DNA of 64,000 nucleotides from Paramesorhizobium deserti. Its GTDB lineage: Bacteria; Pseudomonadota; Alphaproteobacteria; Rhizobiales; Rhizobiaceae. The notes beneath the pieces were generated by a model, which had not been told where the DNA came from, did not search any database, and saw nothing but the letters and a program-made list of their open reading frames with translations. The DNA lies in the NCBI RefSeq assembly GCF_001558695.1, contig NZ_LNTU01000034.1, positions 310,001 to 374,000 on the forward strand, in the 5' to 3' direction. How positions within the stretch are numbered: the first letter of the stretch is position 1; each line of letters starts with the position of its first letter. The translations under genes and the position numbers were made by a program. Below are positions 8,358-17,042 of this stretch, piece by piece.

Positions 8358-8963
8358 TCAGGCCGAGATAACACGGCGCAAGCCGCTCTCGGTGAGGATC
8401 TGCGCAAGCCTGACGTCGTGCGGTTCGTCTGGTACTTCCGCCACTTCCTGGCAATCGAAGGCCAATCCGATCAGCAGCGGGTGCAGCCCCTTCTCGGCAA
8501 GCCGCGCCAGCGCGCGGTCATAATGGCCGGCGCCATAGCCGATGCGCCTGCCATGGGCGTCAAATGCGGCGAGCGGCACCAGCATCAACTCAGGGTCCAC
8601 CATCGGCGCGTCCGGCCCCGGGCCTACCGTGCCGAAACCGGTATCGATCAGCGGTGCATCGCCCAGCAATTCACGAAAACCGATCGTCTCGCGATCGAGC
8701 ACGACGGGAAGGCAGAGCCTTGCGCCGCGTTCACGCAGCGCGAAGAGCAGCGGACGCGGATCGATCTCGGAGCGGATCGGCCAGAAGCCGGAGACAATGG
8801 CGCCAGGTTCAAAGACAACGGATCCGCCATGCCGCGCTGCCGCCGATGACGCTTCGGCGCGGTAGCCGGGATCAAGCGCGTCACGCCGGGCGAGCGCCTG
8901 CTGCCGCAGCATTCTCTTCTGTTCCTTACGGTTGGGGATTGTCTGTTCCACCGACTGCTCCAT
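8358..8963 (-). CDS. ygfA: 5-formyltetrahydrofolate cyclo-ligase
   Basis: A 201-residue enzyme that converts 5-formyl-THF to 5,10-methenyl-THF with ATP. KRMLRQQALARRDAL near the start is the family's ATP/folate-binding basic segment, and GYGAGHYDRALARL near residues 142-155 is its hallmark. The ATG at 8963 is the first in frame and follows immediately on the predicted 6S RNA; a later ATG at 8912 would still leave most of the family core. The zapA-6S RNA-ygfA order is conserved widely in proteobacteria. Confidence 0.92.
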   Translation of the reverse strand: MEQSVEQTIPNRKEQKRMLRQQALARRDALDPGYRAEASSAAARHGGSVVFEPGAIVSGFWPIRSEIDPRPLLFALRERGARLCLPVVLDRETIGFRELLGDAPLIDTGFGTVGPGPDAPMVDPELMLVPLAAFDAHGRRIGYGAGHYDRALARLAEKGLHPLLIGLAFDCQEVAEVPDEPHDVRLAQILTESGLRRVISA

Positions 8964-9140
8964 GGCTTACCGCCGGAGACAACCGCGACTTGACCGCAAG
9001 GTCAAGTGGGAAGGAAAAGTGGCGACCACGACGACCGATGGAGAGATTGATCCCGGGAACCTACAAAGTAGGTGGGCGCCGTGTGGAAAAGCCCACGAGC
9101 CTTTCCAGGGACAGCTCCCTTGAGATCAATTAAGGCCCCG
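8964..9140 (-). ncRNA. ssrS: 6S RNA (RNA polymerase inhibitor), boundaries approximate
   Basis: It lies between zapA and the cyclo-ligase gene, the classical ssrS locus. On the minus strand GGCCTTA (9137-9131) can close on TAAGCC (8969-8964), and the 3' part holds a CTTGACC-TTGC-GGTCAAG hairpin (9006-8989) followed by CCGGCGG, closely resembling the 3' arm of E. coli 6S RNA. A central GTGGGC/GCCCAC stem is also present. 6S RNA mimics an open promoter and sequesters housekeeping RNA polymerase in stationary phase. Ends are estimated from pairing, not measured. Confidence 0.68.
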
Positions 9141-9297
9141 GGGATAAGTTACTCCTGTCGTGAAGCGCAGTACGCCGAACGCCAATATAGGACGCCGTGT
9201 CCCGCCGCGCCAGAGGGTCAGGCCTGCTTGCCTCGCGGTTTTTGAAGAAAATGATACAGGATCCCGAAAAGCCCTGCGAGAACGGCGCCGGCGCGGT

Positions 9298-9666
9298 TCA
9301 TGCACCCGGCTTCATCGCCAGCTTGGTCGCGAGCGTCTCGACGCGCTGCGCCACTTCAGACAGGGTCCCCGTCAGCGCTGCCTCGTTCTTGTCGGCCTTG
9401 CTCAGGGCCTCGTCGCGCGACCGCCGCAGGGTCTCCGCTTCGTTTTCGAGACCCTTCAGACGCTTCTGCATCTCGACGAGTTCGTCCATGACCATGATGC
9501 CGGCCATCACCGTCAGGCGCTGGTCGCCGATCTCGCCGAAGGAGGATTTCAGATGGGTGACGTAACGGTCGAAACGCTCGGCAAGCCCGGTCAGGTGCTG
9601 CTCCTGCCCCTCGTCGCACGCCATGCGGTAGGCTTTGCCGTCGATCGTAACCGTCACCGTTGCCAT
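9298..9666 (-). CDS. zapA: Cell division protein ZapA
   Basis: A 122-residue protein: MATVTVTIDGKAYRMACDEGQEQHL is the ZapA N-terminal strand pair and the C-terminal half is a coiled coil (LVEMQKRLKGLENEAETLRR). ZapA cross-links FtsZ filaments at the division site. Start chosen at 9666 with an AGGGGAG ribosome site; the open frame extends 36 codons further but without family resemblance. It follows the DUF4164 gene by 19 bp and precedes the 6S RNA. Confidence 0.92.
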   Translation of the reverse strand: MATVTVTIDGKAYRMACDEGQEQHLTGLAERFDRYVTHLKSSFGEIGDQRLTVMAGIMVMDELVEMQKRLKGLENEAETLRRSRDEALSKADKNEAALTGTLSEVAQRVETLATKLAMKPGA

Positions 9667-9685
9667 GCGATCTCCCCTTAAAGAC

Positions 9686-9958
9686 TTACCTGTCCAGCAC
9701 GGCGCGGATCGTTTCCATCGCTGTGACAAGACGCCGCGACACTTCGCGGTTGGCGGATTCGAGACGCTCGGCACGGGATTCGGATGTGTCCAGCTCCTGC
9801 GCCAACCGGCTGCGGTCGGTGTTCATGCGCTGCACTTCTTCCTCGGCTTCCGTATAATCACCCTCCTTTTCGAGCCTTAGATCCACTGCCTCCTCGAGCG
9901 CGTTGAGCGCCCGGCTCAGCCGGTCCAAGACTTGTCTAAGGGTCGTTTCCGGTGCCAT
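9686..9958 (-). CDS. DUF4164 coiled-coil protein
   Basis: A 90-residue, highly charged helical protein (LDRLSRALNALEEAVDLRLEKEGD through ESANREVSRRLVTAMETI) found just upstream of zapA in many alphaproteobacteria. Heptad-like leucines indicate a coiled coil. Start at MAPETTLRQ fits the family; longer in-frame starts exist upstream. Position suggests a division-related partner of ZapA, but that is inference. Confidence 0.8.
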   Translation of the reverse strand: MAPETTLRQVLDRLSRALNALEEAVDLRLEKEGDYTEAEEEVQRMNTDRSRLAQELDTSESRAERLESANREVSRRLVTAMETIRAVLDR

Positions 9959-10293
9959 CCCTGGTTCATCCCCTGACCATTCCCCGACAATTTTCCAAAG
10001 CGACGAATCGCATTGCCGATGAACGGTATTTCCTTCGAATATTAGTAGCCGCTTTGATTGCACGCAACAAATCAAGGCAGTCATGAAAAAGTCATACACC
10101 GGTTATCGACTGCATTATGGCCTTTTGCTGACAATGCACAAGTTCCGCATGCGGACCGCGGCTAACCCGCGCGGTACCGAATCGTGGGGCATGGTTTTAT
10201 TGACTCCACATCTGCACCTGCTATGTGTCGCCTGCTTTTCCAGCATCGCCGGAACCGGCGCGCTCAAGTCCCTTTCGAAAGACGGCCGAGACC
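9959..10293. other. Intergenic region between the DUF4164 gene and tkt
   Basis: A 335-bp divergent region that must hold the promoters of the zapA group (minus) and of tkt (plus). Only one promoter-like match is clear (10200-10227). Overlapping open frames here extend neighbouring genes upstream or are short and without recognisable composition; I see no further gene. Confidence 0.5.
10200..10227 (+). promoter_or_regulatory. Candidate tkt promoter
   Basis: TTGACT at 10200-10205, 16 bp, then TATGTG at 10222-10227; a housekeeping-type match about 65 bp upstream of the tkt start codon. Confidence 0.4.
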
Positions 10294-12288
10294 ATGACCA
10301 ATTCCGAAAAACACAACAAAATGGCAAACGCGATCCGCTTCCTGTCGATGGATGCGGTCGAGAAGGCCAATTCCGGCCATCCCGGCCTGCCCATGGGTGC
10401 CGCCGATATTGCCACGGTTCTCTACACCCGCTTTCTTTCGCATGATCCGAACAATCCGCACTGGCCCGACCGCGACCGGTTCGTGCTGTCCGCCGGCCAT
10501 GGTTCGATGCTGCTCTATTCCGTGCTCTATCTCTCGGGCTACGAGGATATCACCATCGACGAGATCAAGAATTTCCGTCAGCTCGGTTCACGCACCGCTG
10601 GCCATCCCGAATATGGCCATGCGGCGGGGATCGAGACGACCACCGGTCCGCTGGGCCAAGGGCTTGCCAATGCCGTCGGCATGGCGCTCGGCGAGCGCAT
10701 CCTGAACGCGCAGTTCGGCGATGATCTCGTCAATCATTACACTTATGTGCTTGCCGGCGACGGCTGCCTGATGGAAGGCATCAGCCAGGAAGCCATCTCG
10801 CTTGCCGGCCATCTGAAGCTTAATAAGCTCATTGTCTTCTGGGACAACAACAACATCTCCATCGACGGTCCGGTCTCCCTTGCCGACAATACCGATCAGG
10901 CCGCGCGTTTCGCCGCATCCGGCTGGAATACGCTGAGCATCGACGGTCATGATCAGGAAGCCATCGCCAGGGCGATTGAGGAGGCCCGCGCCTCCGACAA
11001 GCCGACGATGATCGCCTGCAAGACGACCATCGGTTTCGGCGCGCCGAACAAGGCCGGCACCAACAAGGTCCATGGCTCGCCGCTCGGCGCCGAAGAGATT
11101 GCCGCCACCCGCAAGGCCCTCGGCTGGGAAGAAGCTCCCTTCGTCGTTCCCGCCGACATCCTCGACGCATGGCGCCTTGCCGGCCTGAACGCCGCCCGCA
11201 AGCGGCAGGAATGGGAAAAGCGCCTGGCTGCCGCCGATGCCGGCACCCGCGCCGAATTCGAGCGCCGTATCCGGGGCGATCTGCCAGGCGGCTTCGAGCA
11301 GGCGATCGCCGACTACAAGGAAAAAGTCTCGGCGGAAAAGCCGAAGGTAGCGACCCGCAAGGCGTCCGAAATGGCGCTGGAGGTCATCAACGGCGTGGTG
11401 CCGGAAACCATTGGCGGCTCCGCCGATCTGACCGGTTCCAACAACACCAAGACCAGCCAGACCAAGCCGATCACGCCGGACGATTACAGCGGACGCTATA
11501 TCCATTACGGCATCCGCGAACACGGCATGGCGGCGGCGATGAACGGCCTGTCGCTGCATGGCGGCATTATTCCCTATTCCGGCACCTTCCTGACCTTCTC
11601 CGATTATTGCCGTCCGGCGATGCGCCTCTCGTCGCTGATGGGCATCCGCGTGGTCTATGTGATGACGCATGATTCCATCGGCCTCGGCGAGGATGGCCCG
11701 ACCCACCAGCCGGTCGAGCAACTCGCAGCGCTGCGGGCGATCCCCAATCATTTGGTTTTCCGTCCCGCCGATACCGTGGAAACCGCCGAATGCTGGGAAC
11801 TGGCGCTGAAATCGGCAAAGACGCCGTCGACTATCGCGCTGACCCGCCAGAACCTGCCGACGGTGCGCACCGATCATATCGAGGAAAATCTCTGCGCCTT
11901 GGGTGCCTATGAGCTCGCAACGGCCGGCGATGACGCGAAGGTGACGATCTTCGCCACGGGATCGGAAGTCGAAATCGCGCTGAACGCTCGTGCGGCGCTC
12001 GAGAAGAAGGGCATTGCGACCCGCGTCGTCTCCGTACCCTGCTTCGAGCTGTTCGAGGAACAGACACCTGCCTATCAGCAGGCGCTGATAGGCGACGCGC
12101 CTGTCAAGATCGCCGTCGAGGCTGCGATTTCGCTCGGCTGGGAACGCTTCATCGGCGAAGACGGCGTCTTCATCGGCATGAAGGGTTTCGGCGCCAGCGG
12201 ACGTATCGAAGATCTCTACAAGCATTTCGGCATTACCGCGGAGGCCGTCGTCGAGGCTGCCGAAGCCAAGTTGCAGCAGGCCGCCTGA
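10294..12288 (+). CDS. tkt: Transketolase
   Basis: A 664-residue thiamine-diphosphate enzyme that moves two-carbon units between sugar phosphates. [14 protein letters not shown] (27-40) and the [13 protein letters not shown] thiamine-diphosphate motif (155-167) mark the N-terminal domain; [19 protein letters not shown] carries the catalytic glutamate region of the pyrimidine domain. Start set at [30 protein letters not shown], which fits the family; the upstream extension in frame does not. First gene of the tkt-gap-pgk cluster, 51 bp before gap. Confidence 0.97.
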   Translation: MTNSEKHNKMANAIRFLSMDAVEKANSGHPGLPMGAADIATVLYTRFLSHDPNNPHWPDRDRFVLSAGHGSMLLYSVLYLSGYEDITIDEIKNFRQLGSRTAGHPEYGHAAGIETTTGPLGQGLANAVGMALGERILNAQFGDDLVNHYTYVLAGDGCLMEGISQEAISLAGHLKLNKLIVFWDNNNISIDGPVSLADNTDQAARFAASGWNTLSIDGHDQEAIARAIEEARASDKPTMIACKTTIGFGAPNKAGTNKVHGSPLGAEEIAATRKALGWEEAPFVVPADILDAWRLAGLNAARKRQEWEKRLAAADAGTRAEFERRIRGDLPGGFEQAIADYKEKVSAEKPKVATRKASEMALEVINGVVPETIGGSADLTGSNNTKTSQTKPITPDDYSGRYIHYGIREHGMAAAMNGLSLHGGIIPYSGTFLTFSDYCRPAMRLSSLMGIRVVYVMTHDSIGLGEDGPTHQPVEQLAALRAIPNHLVFRPADTVETAECWELALKSAKTPSTIALTRQNLPTVRTDHIEENLCALGAYELATAGDDAKVTIFATGSEVEIALNARAALEKKGIATRVVSVPCFELFEEQTPAYQQALIGDAPVKIAVEAAISLGWERFIGEDGVFIGMKGFGASGRIEDLYKHFGITAEAVVEAAEAKLQQAA

Positions 12289-12339
12289 GCGGCTGCGTAC
12301 CAGGGCACCTTTACTCGCTAGTCAGGGAGACAATAGAAA

Positions 12340-13350
12340 ATGGCAGTTCGCGTCGCAATCAACGGGTTTGGCCGTATCGGCCGCAACATCCTTCGCGCCA
12401 TCGTCGAATCCGGCCGCACCGACATTGAAGTCGTCGCGATCAATGACCTCGGCCCGGTGGAGACCAATGCGCATCTGCTGCGTTATGATTCCGTTCATGG
12501 CCGTTTCCCGGCCGAGGTAAAGGTCGACGGCGACAGCATCGTCATCGATGGCCGCAAGCCGATCAAGGTGACGGCGATCAAGGATCCCGCGACGCTGCCG
12601 CACAAGGAACTCGGCGTCGATATCGCCATGGAATGCACCGGCATCTTCACCTCGCGTGAAAAGGCTGCCGCCCATCTGACCGCCGGCGCCAAGCGCGTCA
12701 TCGTCTCCGCGCCGGCCGAAGGCGCTGACCTGACGGTCGTCTATGGCGTCAACAGCGACAAGCTGACCAAGGAGCACATGGTCATCTCCAATGCCTCCTG
12801 CACGACCAACTGCCTTGTGCCGGTGGTCAAGGTGCTCGATGACGCCGTCGGCATCGATCACGGCTTCATGACCACCATCCACTCCTACACCAACGACCAG
12901 CCCTCGCTCGACCAGATGCACAAGGATCTCTACCGCGCCCGCGCCGCGGCACTGTCGATGATCCCGACCTCGACGGGTGCGGCCAAGGCCGTTGGCCTCG
13001 TGCTGCCGCACTTGAAGGGCAAGCTCGACGGCACTTCGATCCGCGTTCCGACCCCGAATGTCTCGGTTGTCGACTTCAAGTTCGTCGCCAAGCGCAACAC
13101 GACCGTCCAGGAAATCAACGACGCCATCAAGGCTGCCGCCAATGGCCCGCTGAAGGGCGTTCTCGGCTATACCGAGGAGCCGCTCGTTTCCCGCGACTTC
13201 AACCACGATCCCCAATCCTCGATCTTCGCGATCGACCAGACCAAGGTCATGGAAGGCAACTTCGTCCGTATCCTCACCTGGTACGATAATGAATGGGGCT
13301 TCTCCAACCGCATGGCCGATACGGCCGTCGCTTTTGCGAAGGTGATGTAA
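12340..13350 (+). CDS. gap: Glyceraldehyde-3-phosphate dehydrogenase, type I
   Basis: A 336-residue enzyme. [14 protein letters not shown] (7-20) is the NAD-binding start and [10 protein letters not shown] holds the catalytic cysteine at 154; [15 protein letters not shown] is near the C-terminus. It oxidises glyceraldehyde 3-phosphate in the glycolytic/gluconeogenic trunk. ATN before the start shows an AGGGAGA ribosome site near 12325. Positioned in the usual rhizobial order after tkt. Confidence 0.97.
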   Translation: MAVRVAINGFGRIGRNILRAIVESGRTDIEVVAINDLGPVETNAHLLRYDSVHGRFPAEVKVDGDSIVIDGRKPIKVTAIKDPATLPHKELGVDIAMECTGIFTSREKAAAHLTAGAKRVIVSAPAEGADLTVVYGVNSDKLTKEHMVISNASCTTNCLVPVVKVLDDAVGIDHGFMTTIHSYTNDQPSLDQMHKDLYRARAAALSMIPTSTGAAKAVGLVLPHLKGKLDGTSIRVPTPNVSVVDFKFVAKRNTTVQEINDAIKAAANGPLKGVLGYTEEPLVSRDFNHDPQSSIFAIDQTKVMEGNFVRILTWYDNEWGFSNRMADTAVAFAKVM

Positions 13351-13354
13351 GCCG

Positions 13355-13924
13355 ATGTTCAGGCCCCTCTCCCCAAGAACGGTGCGCTGGCGCCCGATCG
13401 AGGGAGAGGGGCTCGAACACCTCGTGATCACACCGCATGACGGCGGGATTCGCGTCGACAGCGTTGTGATCGGCGAGCAGGGCGATATTTCCTACGGCGT
13501 GCGCTACCGCATCGATTGCGACGCGCGCTGGCATGTCCGCAGCTTTTCCGTCGAGACGATGGCGGGACAACGGCTCGCCCTCCTTTCCGACGGCAAAGGA
13601 CACTGGCGCAATGAAGACGGCGATGCCTTGCCTGAATTCGACGGCTGCATCGACATCGACCTTGCGGGAACGCCCTTCACCAATACAATACCGATCAGAC
13701 GCCTCGGCCTGACGCCGCAATCCGAAACGGCGAAGCTTGCCATGCTTTATGTGCCGTTCGATCGTTTCGAGCCATTCCGCGACGGGCAGCATTATACCTG
13801 CCTGGAAGCAGACCGGCTCTATCGCTACCAGGCCGAGGACTGCAGCTTCAGCGCCGATCTTCCCGTCGACGAAGACGGCCTCGTTATCGATTATCCAGGC
13901 CTGTTCGAAAGGCTGAAAGCGTGA
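13355..13924 (+). CDS. Putative glycolipid-binding domain protein (DUF1089)
   Basis: A 189-residue soluble protein: VRWRPIEGEGLEHLVI at the start, GVRYRIDCDARWHVRSFSVE in the middle and the DGCIDIDLAGTPFTNTIPIRRL segment typify the putative glycolipid-binding family PF06475. No signal peptide or membrane segment. It begins 4 bp after the gap stop codon and ends 45 bp before pgk, so it is transcribed with glycolytic genes. Its function in that setting is unknown to me; the family name comes from a structural resemblance to lipid-binding barrels. Confidence 0.82.
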   Translation: MFRPLSPRTVRWRPIEGEGLEHLVITPHDGGIRVDSVVIGEQGDISYGVRYRIDCDARWHVRSFSVETMAGQRLALLSDGKGHWRNEDGDALPEFDGCIDIDLAGTPFTNTIPIRRLGLTPQSETAKLAMLYVPFDRFEPFRDGQHYTCLEADRLYRYQAEDCSFSADLPVDEDGLVIDYPGLFERLKA

Positions 13925-13969
13925 CTGGCCACTCTGGCATCGCGCGCCAACACCGACCGGAGAAGACTG

Positions 13970-15163
13970 ATGAATTTCCGTACCCTTGATGATGCAGATG
14001 TCACGTCCAAGCGCGTTCTTCTCCGGGTAGACCTCAACGTCCCTGTGGCCAATGGCGAGGTGACGGACGCAACCCGCATCGAGCGCGTTGTGGACACCAT
14101 CTCCGAACTGTCGAACAAGGGGGCGAAGGTCATCCTGCTGGCGCATTTCGGCCGTCCCAAGGGCGCGCCCTCCCCCGAATTTTCGCTACGCCAGGTGGTG
14201 AAGGCGCTGGAGAAGCATCTTCACCATCCCGTGCATTTCGCCGACAACTGCATTGGCGAGAAGGCCGCGGGCGCCGTCGCCGCCATGAAAGACGGCGATA
14301 TCCTGCTTCTGGAGAACACTCGCTTCCACAAGGGCGAGGAAAAGAATGACCCCGATTTCGTCAAGGCGCTCGCTGCCAATGGCGACATCTATGTCAACGA
14401 TGCCTTTTCGGCGGCCCACCGCGCCCATGCCTCGACAGAAGGGCTCGCCCATCTGCTTCCCGCCTATGCCGGTCGCACCATGCAGGCCGAACTCGAAGCG
14501 CTGGAAAAGGGCCTCGGCAACCCCGCCCGACCGGTGGTGGCGATCGTCGGCGGCGCGAAGGTTTCCTCCAAGATCGATCTCCTCACCAATCTGATCGAGA
14601 AGGTCGACGCCCTCGTCATCGGCGGCGGCATGGCCAACACGTTCCTCGCCGCGCGCGGCCTCGACGTCGGCAAGTCGCTTTGCGAGCATGATCTCGCCGA
14701 CACGGCGCGCCAGATCATGGCCAAGGCGGAAGAAGCCAAATGCGCGATCATCCTTCCCATCGATGCCATCGTCGCATGGCATTTCCAGGAGGATGCGCCC
14801 AATCATGCCTATGGCATCGATGCCATTCCCGCCGACGGCATGATCCTCGATGTCGGATCGCAGTCGATCGAGCGCATCAACGGCGCGATCGACGATGCCG
14901 CGACCCTGGTCTGGAACGGTCCGCTCGGCGCTTTCGAGCTTCGCCCCTTCGACAAGGCGACGGTCGCCGCGGCCCGCCATGTCGCGGCCCGCACCAGGGA
15001 AGGCAAGCTTGTCTCGGTGGCCGGCGGCGGCGATACGGTTGCAGCCCTCAACCATGCAGGCGTGGCCGGTGATTTCAGCTATGTATCGACGGCCGGCGGC
15101 GCTTTCCTCGAATGGATGGAAGGCAAGACGCTCCCGGGCGTCGATGTGCTGAAACGCGCATAA
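13970..15163 (+). CDS. pgk: Phosphoglycerate kinase
   Basis: A 397-residue enzyme of normal length. [19 protein letters not shown] near the N-terminus is the 3-phosphoglycerate-binding signature; [14 protein letters not shown] and [15 protein letters not shown] are nucleotide-side motifs of the C-terminal lobe. Last gene of the tkt cluster, followed by an intrinsic terminator, so fba is transcribed separately. Confidence 0.97.
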   Translation: MNFRTLDDADVTSKRVLLRVDLNVPVANGEVTDATRIERVVDTISELSNKGAKVILLAHFGRPKGAPSPEFSLRQVVKALEKHLHHPVHFADNCIGEKAAGAVAAMKDGDILLLENTRFHKGEEKNDPDFVKALAANGDIYVNDAFSAAHRAHASTEGLAHLLPAYAGRTMQAELEALEKGLGNPARPVVAIVGGAKVSSKIDLLTNLIEKVDALVIGGGMANTFLAARGLDVGKSLCEHDLADTARQIMAKAEEAKCAIILPIDAIVAWHFQEDAPNHAYGIDAIPADGMILDVGSQSIERINGAIDDAATLVWNGPLGAFELRPFDKATVAAARHVAARTREGKLVSVAGGGDTVAALNHAGVAGDFSYVSTAGGAFLEWMEGKTLPGVDVLKRA

Positions 15164-15183
15164 GGCGTCTTGAAACACTCTAT

Positions 15184-15213
15184 AGCCCCGACTTCAGCCG
15201 GGGCTTTTTTTAT
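15184..15213 (+). terminator. Intrinsic terminator of the tkt-gap-pgk cluster
   Basis: AGCCCCG and CGGGGCT pair around a short loop and run into seven T residues, 20 bp after pgk. Confidence 0.92.
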
Positions 15214-15283
15214 GTCAGAAATAGCGGCAAAGCACATTGCGCTCTCGCGCCTTAACCGTCTGCCGAAAAAAGTCACCGCACTA

Positions 15284-15314
15284 AATCGTTTGAAATAAAT
15301 TCAATCGTTTCAAA
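15284..15314 (+). promoter_or_regulatory. Two direct AATCGTTT repeats upstream of fba
   Basis: AATCGTTTGAAA (15284-15295) and AATCGTTTCAAA (15303-15314) are 19 bp apart. AATCGNTT-like halves occur in operators of LacI-type carbon regulators, so this is a candidate operator for fba. The cognate regulator is not in the window. Confidence 0.4.
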
Positions 15315-15443
15315 GATTTGCACTGCCGTTTCGTTTGTCGCACTCTTTTGTTATTGCGCAGGCGAAAGCTGGGCAACCCTGATAAAGGGTACTGGTTTTC
15401 CGTCTGGACTTGCCTGGAAACGAAAGAGTTGGAGCTCCCATCT

Positions 15444-16469
15444 ATGACTGAACGTCTCGAAGATATTGCGATTGCCATGGTTGCCGACGGCAAGGGCCTT
15501 CTTGCCGCCGATGAAAGTTCGGGAACGATCAAGAAGAGGTTCGACACGATAGGCCTGGATTCGACGGAGGAAAGCCGCCGCGACTATCGCGAAATGCTGT
15601 TCCGCTCGGAAGAGGCGATGAAGAGCTATATTTCCGGCGTCATCCTCTATGACGAGACCATTCGCCAGAGCGCGGCCGACGGCACCAAACTCACCGATAT
15701 TATCAAAGCGGCTGGCAGCATTCCCGGCATCAAGGTTGATGCCGGCGCAAAGCCGCTGGCGGGTTTCCCCGGTGAAACCATCACCGAAGGGCTTGACGGC
15801 CTGCGCGAGCGCCTTGCCGAATACCATAAGCTCGGCGCCCGTTTCGCCAAATGGCGCGGCGTGATCTCCATTTCCGATGGTCTGCCCACCTGGGGCGCCG
15901 TCAAGCAGAACGCCCAGGCGCTCGCCCGCTATGCCGCGCTTTGCCAGGAAGCCGGCATCGTACCGATCGTCGAGCCGGAGGTGCTGATGGACGGCAAGCC
16001 CGGCGATCATTCGATCGACCGCTGCTATGAGGTGACCGAATGGGTGCTGAAGACGGTCTTCGCCGAACTCTATGACGCGCGTGTCGTGCTGGAAGGCATG
16101 ATCCTGAAGCCGAACATGGTCATCGACGGCAAGAATGCCCGCAAAGCCTCCGTCGAGGAAGTGGCGGAAAAGACCGTGCGCTGCCTGAAATCGACCGTGC
16201 CTGCCACGGTGCCGGGCATTGCCTTCCTCTCCGGCGGCCAATCCGACGAGGAAGCGACGGCGCATCTCTCCGCCATGAATGCCGCCTATCAGATGCCGTG
16301 GAAGCTGACCTTCTCCTATGGCCGCGCATTGCAGGCCGCGGCACTGAAGGCCTGGGGCGGCAAGCCGGAAAATGTCGCCGCCGGCCAGCGCGCCTTTGCC
16401 CATCGTGCCCGTATGAACGCCCTTGCTGCAACGGGCGGCTGGAAAGAAGATCTCGAAAAGGCTGCGTAA
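15444..16469 (+). CDS. fba: Fructose-bisphosphate aldolase, class I
   Basis: A 341-residue enzyme of the eukaryote-like class I type: MVADGKGLLAADESSGTIKKRF near the start and VLEGMILKPNMV, whose lysine forms the Schiff base with substrate. Start set at MTERLEDIAIAMV, with GGAG at 15431-15434; the frame runs further upstream without family likeness. It closes the upper end of the triose phosphate pathway encoded by the adjacent cluster but has its own promoter region and terminator. Confidence 0.95.
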   Translation: MTERLEDIAIAMVADGKGLLAADESSGTIKKRFDTIGLDSTEESRRDYREMLFRSEEAMKSYISGVILYDETIRQSAADGTKLTDIIKAAGSIPGIKVDAGAKPLAGFPGETITEGLDGLRERLAEYHKLGARFAKWRGVISISDGLPTWGAVKQNAQALARYAALCQEAGIVPIVEPEVLMDGKPGDHSIDRCYEVTEWVLKTVFAELYDARVVLEGMILKPNMVIDGKNARKASVEEVAEKTVRCLKSTVPATVPGIAFLSGGQSDEEATAHLSAMNAAYQMPWKLTFSYGRALQAAALKAWGGKPENVAAGQRAFAHRARMNALAATGGWKEDLEKAA

Positions 16470-16493
16470 GCCTGACGACCATTTGAGACGAAG

Positions 16494-16528
16494 AAGCCCG
16501 GATCGTGCATTCGGGCTTTTTCTTTTAG
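16494..16528 (+). terminator. Intrinsic terminator of fba
   Basis: AAGCCCG (16494-16500) pairs with CGGGCTT after a short loop, followed by TTTCTTTT; 25 bp after the stop codon. Its T-tract runs into the start of the dispersed repeat. Confidence 0.85.
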
Positions 16529-16732
16529 TGTTTGTCAGAACTAGCTTGAAGCGGCGTCCGTCTGGTCGTCATTCTCGGGCCTGTCCCGAGAATCTACCGC
16601 AGCTTAAACTGTCAGGACGGTAATCGCTTATCTTTTTCCTTATGGCAGATTCTCGGGACAAGCCCGAGAATGACGGCGGGATACTGGGCCGCGTTCTGCT
16701 AGCGTTCCAATTAAACCATGGCAGACTCTAAA
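16526..16732 (+). repeat. Dispersed palindromic repeat, copy 1
   Basis: About 207 bp that recur, with roughly nine in ten bases kept, at 34921-35119 in the same orientation. Each copy contains two inverted arms reading GTCATTCTCGGGCYTGTCCC and its complement (near 16569 and 16657), separated by about 60 bp, and ends in GGCRGACTCTAARG. No open frame of note lies in it. It is a non-coding, MITE-like or REP-like element of the kind common in Rhizobiales. The right end overlaps the stop codon of the small membrane protein gene on the other strand. Confidence 0.85.
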
Positions 16733-16895
16733 GCACCGCCCCTGCGTGCAGGGCGACGACCAGAAACATCAATCCGATCGCAACCACCGCGATCCTCCAG
16801 AAATCGCCGCGGCGTTTGAGACCTGGAAGCCCGAGCGGTTTGACCAGATGCAGGGCCATCAGCATGATAAGCAGAATAGGCAGGATTTTGATCAA
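16728..16895 (-). CDS. Small two-helix membrane protein
   Basis: A 55-residue open frame starting with TTG (16895-16893), preceded by AAAAGGA eight bases upstream. The product begins MIKILPILLIMLMALHLVKP, has a GLKRRGDFWR cytoplasmic-type loop and a second hydrophobic run (IAVVAIGLMFLVVALHAGAVL). Two clean membrane helices with a basic loop argue for a real gene. I recognise it only as a short conserved hypothetical. Its stop codon TAG lies inside the right end of the dispersed repeat. Confidence 0.65.
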   Translation of the reverse strand: MIKILPILLIMLMALHLVKPLGLPGLKRRGDFWRIAVVAIGLMFLVVALHAGAVL

Positions 16896-17042
16896 GGGTG
16901 GGTCCTTTTCAAATGTCTCTTACCGCGCAGCACGCTGAACCGCCAAGCCTTTCCCGATATTTCGCCGATCCTTTAGTCTCATGGACGTTTGGCCGCTCAA
17001 AGCGCTAGAACAGCAATGGAGGAACTGTTTTGGGAGGAACAG

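Noticed and set aside
7488-8849. 453-codon plus-strand frame opposite ymdB and the cyclo-ligase gene
   Set aside because: Spans two well-identified opposite genes and their junction; no coding signature.
10588-12225. 545-codon open frame on the minus strand opposite tkt
   Set aside because: Fully antisense to transketolase, whose family match is certain; long antisense frames are expected in GC-rich DNA with strong third-position bias.
16746-16976. 76-codon plus-strand frame
   Set aside because: Hydrophilic shadow (QHDKQNRQDFDQ) of the better supported minus-strand membrane protein, which has a ribosome site and two helices.
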